Assembly: GCF_003477525.1 (NCBI RefSeq)
Contig: NZ_QUDO01000020.1
Span: 1 to 64,000 of the forward strand
Origin: Ruminococcus sp. AF41-9
GTDB lineage: Bacteria; Bacillota; Clostridia; Lachnospirales; Lachnospiraceae
Direction: 5' to 3'
DNA length: 64,000 bases
Shown one piece after another: positions 17,696 to 27,356 of this stretch. The first letter of the stretch is position 1; each line of letters starts with the position of its first letter. The position numbers and the translations under genes were made by a program. Under the pieces are notes generated by a model. That model had not been told where the DNA came from. It did no database searches and worked only from the letters and a program-made list of their open reading frames with translations.

Positions 17696-18241
17696 ATGGA
17701 AAACAAACAAAAACCCGTGGAACGTGAAACCAGACAGTTAATTCAGACATATAATGTGCTCTTAAAATCTCAGATTTATGCATATTTCGCAAAAACCCAA
17801 AGAGATCATTTTGTAGGACGTGCATTTAAGACGCTGGAAAAAGAAAAACAGATTTATATTCATCAGGATCTGGAAATGGCAGCAATAAATGAAGAGGCAT
17901 TTAAAGCCAGAAATGTAGGAACTTTGCAGGCATTTTGGGTTCTTCTGGATATTATGGATCAAAAAGAGGTAGACCAGCACTTCCTTGCATCAAAAGAGGA
18001 ATATCCTGTTCGCATTGTGTTATGCGGTGAAGGAGAAATCTATGACATTTTGTATGTGTCAGAGAATGAGGTACAGGTTACCAACAATTTGTTTACCCGG
18101 AAGATGACAGATGATTGCGGGCATATCGTTATTGTGGAAAAGCCCGGGTACATACATGAAATCAGGATACCGGACGTGCTTGGATTTTGTACAGTGAAAG
18201 AAGGTGGAGAAATCGAATATTACAGAAATGCGGATGGATGA
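17696..18241 (+). CDS. DUF5697 family protein
   Basis: A 181-residue protein with an N-terminal winged-helix-like pattern (RETRQLIQTYNVLLKSQIYAYF) followed by an alpha/beta region. It resembles DUF5697, a family found in Firmicute conjugative elements next to DUF6100 and VirD4, as here. The ATG at 17696 follows GAAAGGATAGACC. It overlaps the DUF6100 gene by eight bases. The role is unknown, possibly DNA binding. Confidence 0.65.
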   Translation: MENKQKPVERETRQLIQTYNVLLKSQIYAYFAKTQRDHFVGRAFKTLEKEKQIYIHQDLEMAAINEEAFKARNVGTLQAFWVLLDIMDQKEVDQHFLASKEEYPVRIVLCGEGEIYDILYVSENEVQVTNNLFTRKMTDDCGHIVIVEKPGYIHEIRIPDVLGFCTVKEGGEIEYYRNADG

Positions 18242-18950
18242 AAATGATTCATTTTTTAAATTAAAAGAACAGTTAGAAGATGCTCAAAAACTAATGGGAA
18301 GGATGGAACAGTATATAGTGGAAGCAAGAGGGGTATTGCAGTCCTGTATCCGGCGGCAGTCAGAGTTCCAATATGCTTATTTGGGAGATATGATTCAGGA
18401 GACTGCGAAAACTTCAGAACGTTTGACAGATAAATTAAGACGCCTGACACTTGAAATAGTAGTAAATCCCAAAGAATATGAGAAATACAAAGAAGATCTG
18501 GTACTGATACACGGAATTGAACTGGAGTATAAGGATGAGATTCTTCGGGTATCTGCTCCCGTCCTGATCCCTCACCGGAAAGATTGTTATACGGATTATC
18601 TTTATAAACCATTGCATACCGCTTTTCGAAATTGGTGCATGCAGAGAGCGGAGGAGAAGCTGGAAATTCCGACATATACAAATTGTACGATTTGTTTTGT
18701 ACATGTTTATGATGAAACACTTCCGCTTGCAAGAGTGAGAGATCATGACAATTATGAAGAAAAACATGTGCAGGATATTATTACAAATTTTTTCCTGCGG
18801 TCAGATAGTGGATTATACACGAATACCTGTCATGTGACACGTATGGGCGAGGAAGACCGTACACTGTTATATGTGATGGACAGCAGCAAATTTCCAGCGT
18901 GGATTTCTGATTTTGGCAAAGAAACAGGTATCGAAAAAAATCATGAGTAA
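18234..18950 (+). CDS. DUF6100 family protein
   Basis: A 238-residue protein with an N-terminal coiled coil (residues ~5-75) and a C-terminal domain with the conserved NCTICFVHVYDETLPLARVRDHDNYEEKHV block that is distinctive of DUF6100. The start overlaps the previous stop. The block (NCTICFVHVYD plus RDHDNYE) recalls RusA-like Holliday-junction resolvase folds, but that is only a suggestion. It is found in conjugative elements with the surrounding genes. Confidence 0.7.
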   Translation: MDENDSFFKLKEQLEDAQKLMGRMEQYIVEARGVLQSCIRRQSEFQYAYLGDMIQETAKTSERLTDKLRRLTLEIVVNPKEYEKYKEDLVLIHGIELEYKDEILRVSAPVLIPHRKDCYTDYLYKPLHTAFRNWCMQRAEEKLEIPTYTNCTICFVHVYDETLPLARVRDHDNYEEKHVQDIITNFFLRSDSGLYTNTCHVTRMGEEDRTLLYVMDSSKFPAWISDFGKETGIEKNHE

Positions 18951-19088
18951 ATTGCATGGGGATTCTACATGGGAAAAGAATATCTGATAAGGCATAAAAT
19001 AAGCAAAAATCTGAACAAAATTGCCAGGTTATGTACCCAGGTATTCAACAGATAGGGTATTTTTGCTTTTTCAACGAGGGGAAAATAA

Positions 19089-20159
19089 TTGAAAAGACAA
19101 CAGGATAAATTATTGATTATTATAGCGATGTCGGGTGAAATGCCGACTTATTTAGGACAATACGTGACTGGCTCGATTTCATATACTGCTGCCCTGATTA
19201 CAAGATTAAAAAAAGAAAGATATATTTCTCTGAGATGCAAGGATGGATATAGAGGATACGTTTTATTAGAAAAAGGCAGAAATTATCTTCTTTCAGAATA
19301 TGAAAAAGAACTCTCTTTTTTTATTTCCGGTTCCGGGCAGACGGGGCATGTGAAAAGTGAACCAGAAAAAAGAATGCGGCTGTATCGAATGAGCGAGGTA
19401 TGGGTCTTCTTCTGGAAGGCGGGTATAGAGATCTTGCGGAACCATAAACCAGATATGGATAAAGGGTTCGTGAGAGATCGGGGAAAAGCGTTTTATTATG
19501 GCAGTCTGGAATTTAAAGGAATGTCGGAAGCAATCAGGGGTTCCAGATCATGTGGGGTGCTTTTATCCGGGGATACTGTGTTAGTTGTTTACAATACCAT
19601 GGATCGAAATATGAAATGGGCGAAAAAAATGGAATGTTCCATGCGTACCTGGACAGAGCGAATGCTCTTAAAGGGCGGATATAACAGCAAAGCGGATGCG
19701 CTTATTGTAGGACAGAACATAAAAGTATTGTTAAAGCTTTTGGAAAGTGATGGAGGCATAAAAAAGGATCTGTTTCGACCAGATGATATTTATGATCAAT
19801 ATTATTATATTCCTATGTGCCGAGAGGGAATATTGCAGATTGTCCTGCTGACAGAGAAGCGGAAAAGAGAAAAGCTAAAGCAGTCTTTGTTTTCAAGATT
19901 TTCCATAAAGAGAGAAAAAGAATATGCTACCTATAATGTGTGCGATGAAAATGGGAACCCTATATATTTAGTTTATGATTTGGAAATGCGTCAATTATGC
20001 CGCATTAAACAGGAACTCTTATGGAGACCGTCAGTAAGTATTGTGTGCATGGATTATCAGGCGGAAACAATAAGAGAATATTTGGGAGAGAAGGTGATCA
20101 TTTATGAGCTCAATGCAGAAAATGTAATGAAATACCTTATAAATGACCTAGGAGAATGA
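19089..20159 (+). CDS. Winged-helix protein, possibly replication-relaxation-like
   Basis: A 356-residue protein. Residues ~1-70 have a winged-helix pattern (LLIIIAMSGEMPTYLGQYV, then TAALITRLKKERYISLRCKDGYRGYVLLEKGRNYL). The rest is alpha/beta and includes GVLLSGDTVLVVYNT and DALIVGQNIKVLLKLLES. The architecture resembles replication-relaxation-type proteins of plasmids and ICEs. TTG start after GAGGGGAAAATAA. A weak attenuator-like hairpin (AGCAAAAAT/ATTTTTGCT) lies upstream at ~19001-19069. It is followed closely by the DUF6017 gene. Confidence 0.45.
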   Translation: MKRQQDKLLIIIAMSGEMPTYLGQYVTGSISYTAALITRLKKERYISLRCKDGYRGYVLLEKGRNYLLSEYEKELSFFISGSGQTGHVKSEPEKRMRLYRMSEVWVFFWKAGIEILRNHKPDMDKGFVRDRGKAFYYGSLEFKGMSEAIRGSRSCGVLLSGDTVLVVYNTMDRNMKWAKKMECSMRTWTERMLLKGGYNSKADALIVGQNIKVLLKLLESDGGIKKDLFRPDDIYDQYYYIPMCREGILQIVLLTEKRKREKLKQSLFSRFSIKREKEYATYNVCDENGNPIYLVYDLEMRQLCRIKQELLWRPSVSIVCMDYQAETIREYLGEKVIIYELNAENVMKYLINDLGE

Positions 20160-20185
20160 TCTTGGTCGATGGAGGTGGCTGCAAG

Positions 20186-21181
20186 ATGGCGAATCCTTTT
20201 CATTCAACAGGCAGTCCGATTGTGGACCGGATGTGTCGGCTGCAGTTTACCGGAAATGTAATCCCGGCAGCGTGGTATCGTACAATTACCAGAGATAATG
20301 GGAAATCCAATCTGACAGCAATCATTATTTTGTCAGATGTTGTGTATTGGTATCGGCCGGTGGAAATCCGAGATGAATTAACGGGACAATTATGTGGATT
20401 CAGAAAGAAATTCAAAGCAGATATTTTACAGAGAAATTACCAGCAGCTTGCAGATCAGTTTGGAATCTCAAAAAGAGAAGCTGTGAACGCGGTAGTTGAA
20501 CTGGAGAAAATAGGAGTTGTGAGAAGAGTTTTTCGAACTGTCAGGAAAGGAGGAATGCGGAACTCAAACGTGCTGTTTCTGGAGCTGAATGTAGATGTCC
20601 TGATACAACTGACTTATCCGGAAAATCTGTCAGATGCAGGGTATCACTTCTTAAAGGGAGAGCTGTCACCACACAAAGAGAGAGGTGCCACATCAGGATG
20701 TGACAGGATATCACAGTCAAACGAGGCATATCTCTCTTTTGAAGGGGATACAAATACAGAGATTACGGAAGAGAATACAGACATAGAGTATCCACTCTGT
20801 TCCTATCAGGCTGTGGAGCGTGCGATTCGGATACAGATTTCTTATGATGCGTTAAAAAACGATCATCCATATGACAGAAGAGTTGAAGAAATCCTGGGAC
20901 TTATTCTGGATGTAATGGTTTCTACAGCACCTAAACTTCGGATTAACCGTGAGGAAAAAGATATAGAGATTGTGAAAGCACAGTTTGCGAAGCTTACGAA
21001 GGATCATGTCGAATTCGTGCTTCAGAGTATGGATGATACCAGCACAAAGGCCAGAAATATCCGAGCGGTGCTCCTGACTGCATTATACAATTCTGTCAAT
21101 ACAATAAACAGCTACTACGGGAACCGCTATCATTTCCATCTGGCAGAAGAAACCAGAAGAGAAATGGAGGAAACGGATTGA
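20186..21181 (+). CDS. DUF6017 / RepA-like replication initiator
   Basis: The N-terminal ~110 residues match RepA-type winged-helix domains of Firmicute elements (FTGNVIPAAWYRTITR, SNLTAIIILSDVVYWY, QLADQFGISKREAVNAVVEL). The C-terminal ~120 residues match DUF6017 (AVERAIRIQISYDALKN, RIN-REEKDIE, TKARNIRAVLLTALYN). The ATG at 20186 follows GGAGGTGG. It probably initiates or regulates replication of the excised element. It overlaps the VirD4 gene by four bases. Confidence 0.75.
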   Translation: MANPFHSTGSPIVDRMCRLQFTGNVIPAAWYRTITRDNGKSNLTAIIILSDVVYWYRPVEIRDELTGQLCGFRKKFKADILQRNYQQLADQFGISKREAVNAVVELEKIGVVRRVFRTVRKGGMRNSNVLFLELNVDVLIQLTYPENLSDAGYHFLKGELSPHKERGATSGCDRISQSNEAYLSFEGDTNTEITEENTDIEYPLCSYQAVERAIRIQISYDALKNDHPYDRRVEEILGLILDVMVSTAPKLRINREEKDIEIVKAQFAKLTKDHVEFVLQSMDDTSTKARNIRAVLLTALYNSVNTINSYYGNRYHFHLAEETRREMEETD

Positions 21182-23079
21182 GAACAGAAAACTGGAAAAA
21201 AATCGTGACCGGATGCGGAATGGTTTTGTTAGCAGCATATGTGGGAGGCTTTTTTGAAATCTTGTTTTCCAGATCAGAAGTATGCTTAAGTCCTCTGCAA
21301 TGTCTGTATGCAGGGTGTGGTACTTCGTCAGGAAGAAAATGGTCAATGGCAGCCGTGGTACTGCTTTTGGCTTTAACGGTACTGGTAATCTGGCGAGGAA
21401 AAGACAATCCATTGCATGATGAACGGAATTTTGAGATTTCGGATCAGGGAACTTATGGAACGGCAGGATTTATGGGAACACAGGAACAAAAAGAGATACT
21501 GCAGGCAGACCGTGGAATGGAGCATATAAAGGGGATTATTTTCGGAAGGGAGTTGTCTAATTGAAATATATTAAGTCTTCCGGTGGATTCAAGACTGAAC
21601 CGAAATATCGCGGTATGCGGTTCGCAAGGTTCCATGAAATCCAGGGCTTTCGCAAGAGTGATGGCATTACAGTGTGTGCGCAGGGGTGAGAGTATGTATA
21701 TTACGGATCCAAAATCAGAACTTTATGAGGATCTTTGTGCGTATCTCAAAGAAGAGGGATATGTTGTAAAGCAGCTGAATCTGATTCAGCTTACCCATTC
21801 AGATGCATGGAACTGTCTCGCAGAGATTGAAGACGGGGAGCTGATTGATGTGTTCTGTGATGTCGTGATTCGTAACACAACGGATAAGTTTGATCATTTT
21901 TATGACAATGTGGAAATGGATCTCTTAAAAGCTCTGTGCTTATATGTTTTTGAAGAGTATCCACAAGAGCAGAAAACTTTTCCGGAAGCTTATAAATTAT
22001 TGCTCAATAAAAGTGTGGAAATGCTGGATTCCATTTTTGAAAGGCTTCCAACGGATCATCCGGCAAAAGGTCCCTATCAGTTATTTTCCAAGGCAGAAAA
22101 AGTAAAAGGAAATGCTGTGCTTGGTCTTGGAACCCGTCTGCAGATTTTGCAGAATAAGATGGTGCAGCAGATTACGAGCCATACAGATATAGACCTGTCA
22201 CTGCCGGGAAAGCAAAAGTGTGCGTATTTTTGTATTACTTCGGATCAGGATTCTACATACGATATGCTTGCTACACTGTTTACATCATTTTTAAGTATCA
22301 AGCTGGTTCGCCTGGCTGACAGAACGGAAGAACGTGTCCTACCAGTACCGGTAAGTTTTATACTGGATGAATTTCCAAATATCGGTGTTGTTCCGGATTT
22401 TAAAAAGAAACTGGCTACGGCCAGATCCCGGCGGATAGGCATGAGCATCCTGTTTCAGAATATTCCACAGCTTCAGAACCGTTATCCGGATAACCAGTGG
22501 GAAGAGATCCTTGGCGGCTGTGATTTCTCGATCTTTCTTGGCTGTAATGATATGACAACCGCTACCTACTACAGTGACCGGACCGGTGAGATTACAGTTT
22601 CAGTTGCTTCTATCCGAAAGAACTTTTTTACGATCCGTGCCACAGATTATGTGCCGGAATATTCGGAATCACGTTCCATTGGAAAACGGCAGCTCCTTTT
22701 GCCAGATGAAATCCTTCGTTATCCGCTGGATCAGGGAATCCTAATCATCCGAGGACACAATGTGCTTCGGTTTAAGAAAATGGATTATACGGAACATGCA
22801 GATGCCGGAAAACTGAAGATGGAAAAGGTTGTGGATCATATTCCGGACTGGTATCGAAAGTGGGAAAAACAGCAGCAGGAATTTCAGATACTGGATGAGC
22901 AGGTATATGAAGCTTCGGCTCCATTGGAAAAAAATGAGAGTCCGATAAAAGAAAATGACGTGCAAGAACCACTGACTGTAAATGGGGCTGTTCAAAAAAC
23001 AAAGAATAAAAAGCGGACAAGTACTGGTAATACGGTCATGAAAGTAGATGATCTTTTTGTAAAAAAATCAAAGGGGTGA
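21178..23079 (+). pseudogene. VirD4/TraG coupling protein interrupted by an in-frame TGA
   Basis: Both halves are in the same frame, separated only by TGA at 21562-21564. The first half has two transmembrane helices (ILF- and VVLLLALTVLVIW-containing) and the pre-ATPase segment (YGTAGFMGTQEQKEIL). The second starts NILSLPVDSRLNRNIAVCG and has the Walker A variant GSQGSMKSRAF typical of Firmicute VirD4, Walker B VSFILDEFPNIG and the C-terminal RQLLLPDEILRYP motif. The protein normally recruits the relaxosome to the channel. One substitution removing the TGA would restore about 633 residues; as read, the coupling protein is split. TTG start after GGAGGAAACGGA. Confidence 0.8.
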
Positions 23080-23083
23080 AGGT

Positions 23084-23404
23084 TTGGAAATTAATCTAAA
23101 TGAAATACGGGGAAATTCACTGGTCCGCTATGGATTCAGAGTTCTGCTTGCCAAAGAATTTGGACTTTATCTGAAGGAGCAGGAGGTGGAAAAAATACTG
23201 CTTGCAGAAAGCTGCATTGAAGTATATGAAGATGTAGAGGAATTTCTGGAAAAAAGCGGATGGAGACGGGATAATCCAGAATTGTGCAGTGAATGCTATT
23301 TATTTGAAAATCATATCTGTAGAAAAATCCAGGGTAAAATCTGGTATTTTTCAAGAATACAGTATGAAAATGGATTGCGGGGAATGAAGCAGGGCTTCAA
23401 TTAG
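23084..23404 (+). CDS. Hypothetical protein of the VirD4 region
   Basis: A 106-residue protein starting at TTG after GGGGTGAAGG, five bases from the VirD4 stop. It is charged and helical, with a paired-cysteine segment (CSECYLFENHIC) that could bind a metal. No family is recognised. A terminator follows at 23430. Confidence 0.45.
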   Translation: MEINLNEIRGNSLVRYGFRVLLAKEFGLYLKEQEVEKILLAESCIEVYEDVEEFLEKSGWRRDNPELCSECYLFENHICRKIQGKIWYFSRIQYENGLRGMKQGFN

Positions 23405-23429
23405 AGAATACGCAGTATTCGAAGTGTGA

Positions 23430-23476
23430 AAGGGCGGTAATATCCTGGCCAAAAGGGTGTTACTGCCTTTTTTTAT
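23430..23476 (+). terminator. Rho-independent terminator
   Basis: AAGGGCGGTAA pairs with TTACTGCCTTT and is followed by T's; it marks the end of the transfer-gene transcript. Confidence 0.65.
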
Positions 23477-23621
23477 TGTAAAAAGCCAAAAGCAAAAATA
23501 GGACATTTGCTTGTGATTTTCGCTTATTTGAGTTAAAATTATTATAGAAACATTGAAATGATGGATGACAAGTGCTTTGATTCTTGTAGGCAAAAAGATG
23601 CCAGAAAACAGGAGGGATGAT

Positions 23622-23963
23622 ATGTGCACAAAAAATGAACTGAATAGTATTTTACAAAAGTTGACACAGATTTATCGCTCAGTATATGGAGAAAATCTTG
23701 TTCAGGTAATTTTATACGGCTCTTATGCAAGAGGAGATTATCATACGGATTCAGATGTAGATGTTGTTGCAATCGTGCATGGTGACAGGAAAACATTGCA
23801 GCAGCAGTTGAAAAAGGTATGGGATTCCTCTTGCGAGCTGGAGTTAGAGTACGATACAATTCTTTCTCCGACCGTAATTCCGTATGAAGAGTTTAAACAA
23901 TACCAGACAGTTCTTCCATATTATCGTAACATTTCACAGGAAGGAGTGGTAATTAGTGCCTGA
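23622..23963 (+). CDS. MNT-type nucleotidyltransferase antitoxin
   Basis: A 113-residue minimal nucleotidyltransferase with the hallmark GSYARGDYHTDSDVDV motif (GS...DxD) and a later conserved Asp region (LELEYDTIL). MNT proteins partner HEPN toxins and often inactivate them by adding nucleotides to the toxin. The ATG at 23622 follows AGGAGGGATGAT. It overlaps the HEPN gene by eight bases. The pair follows the conjugation block and could stabilise the element. Confidence 0.8.
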   Translation: MCTKNELNSILQKLTQIYRSVYGENLVQVILYGSYARGDYHTDSDVDVVAIVHGDRKTLQQQLKKVWDSSCELELEYDTILSPTVIPYEEFKQYQTVLPYYRNISQEGVVISA

Positions 23964-24345
23964 TAATCGAAGGGAACTGATAAAATATCGACTGGAAAGT
24001 GCAAGAGAGCGTTTAAATTCGGCAGAAGTATTGCTTGCATCGAAAAGTTATAAAGATTCTATCGGAAGATCTTATTATGCCATGTTTACTGCAGTTCGCG
24101 CATTGCTTGCAAAAGATGGCGTTGATTATTCAAAACATGCAGGAGTAATTTCCTATTTCCAGCGAGAGTATATTAAAACACAAAAATTCGAAAAGAAATA
24201 TTCAAAATATTTGAGTCAGGCATTTCAGATTAGAAACAATACGGACTATGCCGATTTTTTTGTAGTATCATTTGAAGATGCCCGTGAACAGGCTGATAGG
24301 GCAAAGGAGTTTTTAACGGCGATAGAAGAGTTTTTAAAAGCATAA
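23956..24345 (+). CDS. HEPN-domain protein (MNT/HEPN toxin)
   Basis: A 129-residue helical HEPN protein (ESARERLNSAEVLLASKSYKDSIGRSYYAMFTAVRALLA, then FQIRNNTDYADFF). The RNxxDY variant at the C-terminal site is usual in this branch, so ribonuclease activity cannot be assumed from the classical R-x4-6-H motif. GTG start after AAGGAGTGGTAATTA. It forms a type II/VII-like pair with the overlapping MNT gene. Confidence 0.75.
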   Translation: MPDNRRELIKYRLESARERLNSAEVLLASKSYKDSIGRSYYAMFTAVRALLAKDGVDYSKHAGVISYFQREYIKTQKFEKKYSKYLSQAFQIRNNTDYADFFVVSFEDAREQADRAKEFLTAIEEFLKA

Positions 24346-24390
24346 AATATTGGTGAGAACAAATAAAATATTTCATGAAGCAACTACAGT

Positions 24391-24426
24391 CGGGGTATGA
24401 TATATTTCTATACCCTGTCTTTTTTG
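24391..24426 (+). terminator. Rho-independent terminator
   Basis: GGGTAT and ATACCC arms around a loop, followed by CTGTC and a T-run. It ends the MNT/HEPN transcript. Confidence 0.7.
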
Positions 24427-24569
24427 TATATAAAATTTCTGAAAATATTCTGGTGAAGTAGTAGTATGATACGGAGAATTAAAAAACGTGATAGTGTCAA
24501 ATGATTTATGAAAAAACTGAGCCCAAAAATAAGGCTCAAACGAACCTTGAAAATTGTAGATATTGATAA

Positions 24570-24720
24570 CAATAAGCTCTCCGAGGGCTTAGGGCGCTGC
24601 CCTAAGTACCCGCAAGGGACTCGTCCCTTGACCCAGATTCGGGCTTTGCCCGAACCCATCCTCGCCGGAAGGCAGGAAAAGGGCGCAGTTGCCCCCTTTT
24701 CTGCTGAAATAGGATAATCC
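24570..24720. other. GC-rich non-coding end of a Tn1549-like element fragment
   Basis: A 150-bp stretch with several short palindromes (GGGCGCTGCCC, GGGACTCGTCCC, TTCGGGCTTTGCCCGAA) that differs sharply in composition from its AT-rich neighbours. Similar GC-rich hairpin-bearing DNA is common between cistrons of Tn1549-like conjugative elements. I see no gene here. The composition change fits the border of the second element fragment. Confidence 0.4.
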
Positions 24721-24811
24721 GTGAACCTTTGCTCATGTGAGATAAAGAAGTAAAAGAAGTGTAAAAAATTTTGCCGTTCCCTGTCCGGCTGACTGCCGGA
24801 CGGGTCGGGCT

Positions 24812-25108
24812 TTAGTCGGGCAGCTCTACCTTGCCGACAAAAGAGTAATAGATTTCGATTTCCTGTCTGCGGAGCTTCCCCCGCCGTTTCCCGTCCAGTG
24901 CTTCCGATTCATGGATTACGATTTTCTCCACAAACTCCCGCAGCAGGGTAGGGGTGAGTTCCTCAAAGCTGGTGTACTTGCGTACTACTTTCATAAACTT
25001 TTCAGCGTTTGCCGTGGCTTCCAGCGTCTTGGAAAGCTCGCTCTGCAAGGCGGCGGCTTTCTCTTTCAGTTCCTTTTGCTCGGCTTCGTAGTCTGCCGAA
25101 AGTTCCGC
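24812..25108 (-). pseudogene. Large serine recombinase, C-terminal fragment
   Basis: On the minus strand ADYEAEQKELKEKAAALQSEL begins a coiled coil that runs into EKFMKVVRKYTSFEELTPTLLREFVEKIVIHE and GKRRGKLRRQEIEIYYSFVG. This is the C-terminal (DUF4368-like) end of Tn1549/Tn4451-type serine recombinases. The catalytic resolvase and zinc-ribbon domains are missing: the open frame joins an HTH gene near 25106. It has no usable start codon of its own and is taken as a deletion remnant. Confidence 0.7.
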
Positions 25109-25188
25109 AAAACCTCGTCAATGGCTTCCGGCTCTCCGCTGGTCGCCCGGACAATGGTTTCATACGGTACAAGTTTAGGATTCCTCAT
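25106..25188 (-). pseudogene. HTH conjugative-element regulator, N-terminal fragment
   Basis: From an ATG overlapping the sigma-gene stop, MRNPKLVPYETIVRATSGEP then EAIDEVLRNF gives the start of the small HTH proteins that follow the sigma gene in Tn916/Tn1549-like elements. After about 28 residues it runs out of frame into the recombinase tail, so a deletion removed its C-terminus and all genes up to the recombinase. Confidence 0.6.
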
Positions 25189-25618
25189 GGAAAAGCACCT
25201 CCATTTCTTCATGCAGCATTTGCAAGGCACTGTGTATGTGATGCCACGCCGTACTCCGGCAGCGTCCGTACAGTTCCCCGATTTCCTGCTGTGTGTAACG
25301 CCCGAAAAAATAAAGGTAAATGATTTCCCTCTTTTTCTCTGGCAGAGAGGACAGGGCTTCGGCAAGATTTCCATTTGTGAGGATAACCCTCTGACCGCAT
25401 ATCGTAACAGGGTATTGCTTGTAAGGGTCTATGAAATATGTGTCTGACGTACAAAATGGATAAAACTTTTCTTCTGTGAGATATTCAAAGGATATTTCCC
25501 TTTGCCGCCGTTTATCCCTGTCACGCCATGCGTTGATTGCTGCATAGTGTATGACAACTCTGCAAAAGGCATTAAAGGTGTACTCGATATGCTCCTTATA
25601 TGCTTCTGTGCAAGGCAT
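25175..25618 (-). CDS. Sigma-70-like regulator of a Tn1549-like element
   Basis: About 147 residues. The C-terminal half has a sigma region 4 pattern (ALSSLPEKKREIIYLYFFGRYTQQEIGELYGRCRSTAWHHIHSALQML), and the N-terminal half the conserved TFNAFCRVVIHYAAINAWRD of ICE sigma-like proteins. The ATG at 25618 follows AAAGGGGGAACTATTT on the minus strand. In complete elements it controls excision/transfer genes downstream; here that downstream block is deleted. It lies next to blaR1. Confidence 0.7.
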   Translation of the reverse strand: MPCTEAYKEHIEYTFNAFCRVVIHYAAINAWRDRDKRRQREISFEYLTEEKFYPFCTSDTYFIDPYKQYPVTICGQRVILTNGNLAEALSSLPEKKREIIYLYFFGRYTQQEIGELYGRCRSTAWHHIHSALQMLHEEMEVLFHEES

Positions 25619-25672
25619 AAATAGTTCCCCCTTTCTCCCACATAATACGGCGTATGGTTTATAAGACACTTG

Positions 25673-27346
25673 TTATTTCAAGGTTTCTACTGTGAATGAA
25701 GCAGAATTGCCCGAATTATTATCCCGTAAAAGTTTTTGTGCTTCCGCTTCGGAAATTTCCTTAATCTCCATAACTCCATTTTCACTATTTTCAGCAATGG
25801 AAAGATATATACTGCCACTGTTATTAAAATAGATGATGGGTTTTTTAGTATCAATGAATATACCAATTATCTGGTCGTTGTAGTACCAATACCCATCTTT
25901 TGGGTGATAAACTATGCCATAGGATTCATAATCTTGGAGCGTATTCATGTTTTCTGTCTTATCTCCAGATTCCATGCTGTAAGATTCATGATTTCTAATC
26001 ATATCTCCATTTTCTGTAGAAGTGCCAGCGGGCATTGATTTAAGTCCTGAATTTTCATACTTTTCTGTATGCCTGTCATAAACTTCTTTTGTGCATTCCC
26101 GAATACCAATAAGTTTATCGTTTGTATCCCGTTCCGCTTCAATATCCACTGTTCCCGTAAAGAAATTGGTAAAACTTGCGCCGCCCACTGGGTCATTAAA
26201 AAATCGGACAACATTTCCCTTGTAAGTGTAGCACTTGCTATTCTTATCATAAATCAATCCATATTCTTCATATATCCCATAGTCAATATTACCGCCGGGC
26301 AGTTCTGCCGCCGTATCGTAATCTGAAGCATTCTCGGAAGCATGTATTGGTTTGTACTCCTGTTCTTCAAAAATTGGATTATTATTAGCTTGGGCGGAAG
26401 TTGCAAATGCTGTAGCTACCCCGACAACAATCAGACACGCCAGTACCAGCGAAAAAATAGTTGTTTTTTTTGTTTTCATAATAGCAGTTATCCTTTCTTC
26501 GATAGCATTTTTACTAAAGCTGTTACAAAATGGCAATAGCCCACTTTTCGTTGCTTCCATGTTGATAAGCATTAGCGAATAGGCAGATTTTGATTTTTCT
26601 CCAAATTGTCGTATGACGCTTTCATCACAAGCCAGTTCTATATCACGGTTAAAAAGAATATACATCACCCACACAAAGGGGTTGAACCAATGAATACAAA
26701 GGGCAAGTGTCGCAATCAGCTTTGTTACAGTATCATAGCGATAAATATGCACATATTCATGTGAGAGGACATATTGCAGTTGTTTTTCATTTTTCCAGTC
26801 CATTTTTTTCGGCACCAAAATAACAGGACGGAAAATGCCATAAGTTAATGGGGCGGAAATCCTATCAGATTGCTTTACCAAAATTGGACGTTTCAATGGG
26901 CGTTCCGCCAGCCACTTTTCTACATAATGGTTGTGGACGGGTAAAGCTGTCCGAAATTCAATCAGACAACGCAAATAGGATATTACAAAAAACAATGCGA
27001 TAAGTATTATTCCTGCACACCATACAATAAACCACATGGAAACAGATGATAAAATATTCTCTGGCGGCTGTTCTGCTCCCTGTGTCGTAACAAACAGCCC
27101 TTGCATAGTGGGAATGTTGTAATCTGTTCCAGCTTCCGGCAATGTTGTAGAAGATATGCTATGAGTTACCAACGTATAAACACTAAACATTGACGGAATC
27201 GAAAACGGGATAAGCAGTCTTAATATCACCAATTCCCATAAAACAAGAAAAGTCTTTTTCGGCAGTTTATTGATTGCCACCGCACGGATAATCACTACCG
27301 CAGTAATGAAAGCAGCCCCCGAAAAGCTCATTTGCAGTAAATTCAT
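25673..27346 (-). CDS. blaR1: BlaR1-type M56 metallopeptidase sensor
   Basis: A 557-residue integral membrane protein. The N-terminal ~300 residues have four or more transmembrane segments and the zinc protease motif HEYVH (LSHEYVHIYRYD, ~residue 190), with ELACDESVI downstream supplying the third ligand region. A further transmembrane helix lies at ~298-318. The extracellular C-terminal ~240 residues are Tyr/Asn-rich repeats (NIDYGIYEEYGLIYDKNSKCYTY and similar later) rather than a penicillin-binding domain, so the signal sensed is unknown. It is one operon with blaI, ten bases apart. On signal it would cleave or trigger loss of BlaI. Confidence 0.85.
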   Translation of the reverse strand: MNLLQMSFSGAAFITAVVIIRAVAINKLPKKTFLVLWELVILRLLIPFSIPSMFSVYTLVTHSISSTTLPEAGTDYNIPTMQGLFVTTQGAEQPPENILSSVSMWFIVWCAGIILIALFFVISYLRCLIEFRTALPVHNHYVEKWLAERPLKRPILVKQSDRISAPLTYGIFRPVILVPKKMDWKNEKQLQYVLSHEYVHIYRYDTVTKLIATLALCIHWFNPFVWVMYILFNRDIELACDESVIRQFGEKSKSAYSLMLINMEATKSGLLPFCNSFSKNAIEERITAIMKTKKTTIFSLVLACLIVVGVATAFATSAQANNNPIFEEQEYKPIHASENASDYDTAAELPGGNIDYGIYEEYGLIYDKNSKCYTYKGNVVRFFNDPVGGASFTNFFTGTVDIEAERDTNDKLIGIRECTKEVYDRHTEKYENSGLKSMPAGTSTENGDMIRNHESYSMESGDKTENMNTLQDYESYGIVYHPKDGYWYYNDQIIGIFIDTKKPIIYFNNSGSIYLSIAENSENGVMEIKEISEAEAQKLLRDNNSGNSASFTVETLK

Positions 27347-27356
27347 TTACACCACC

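Noticed and set aside
21562..21564. TGA in virD4 as selenocysteine or recoding
   Set aside because: The codon lies in a variable linker, there is no SECIS-like hairpin and no family precedent; a nonsense change is simpler.
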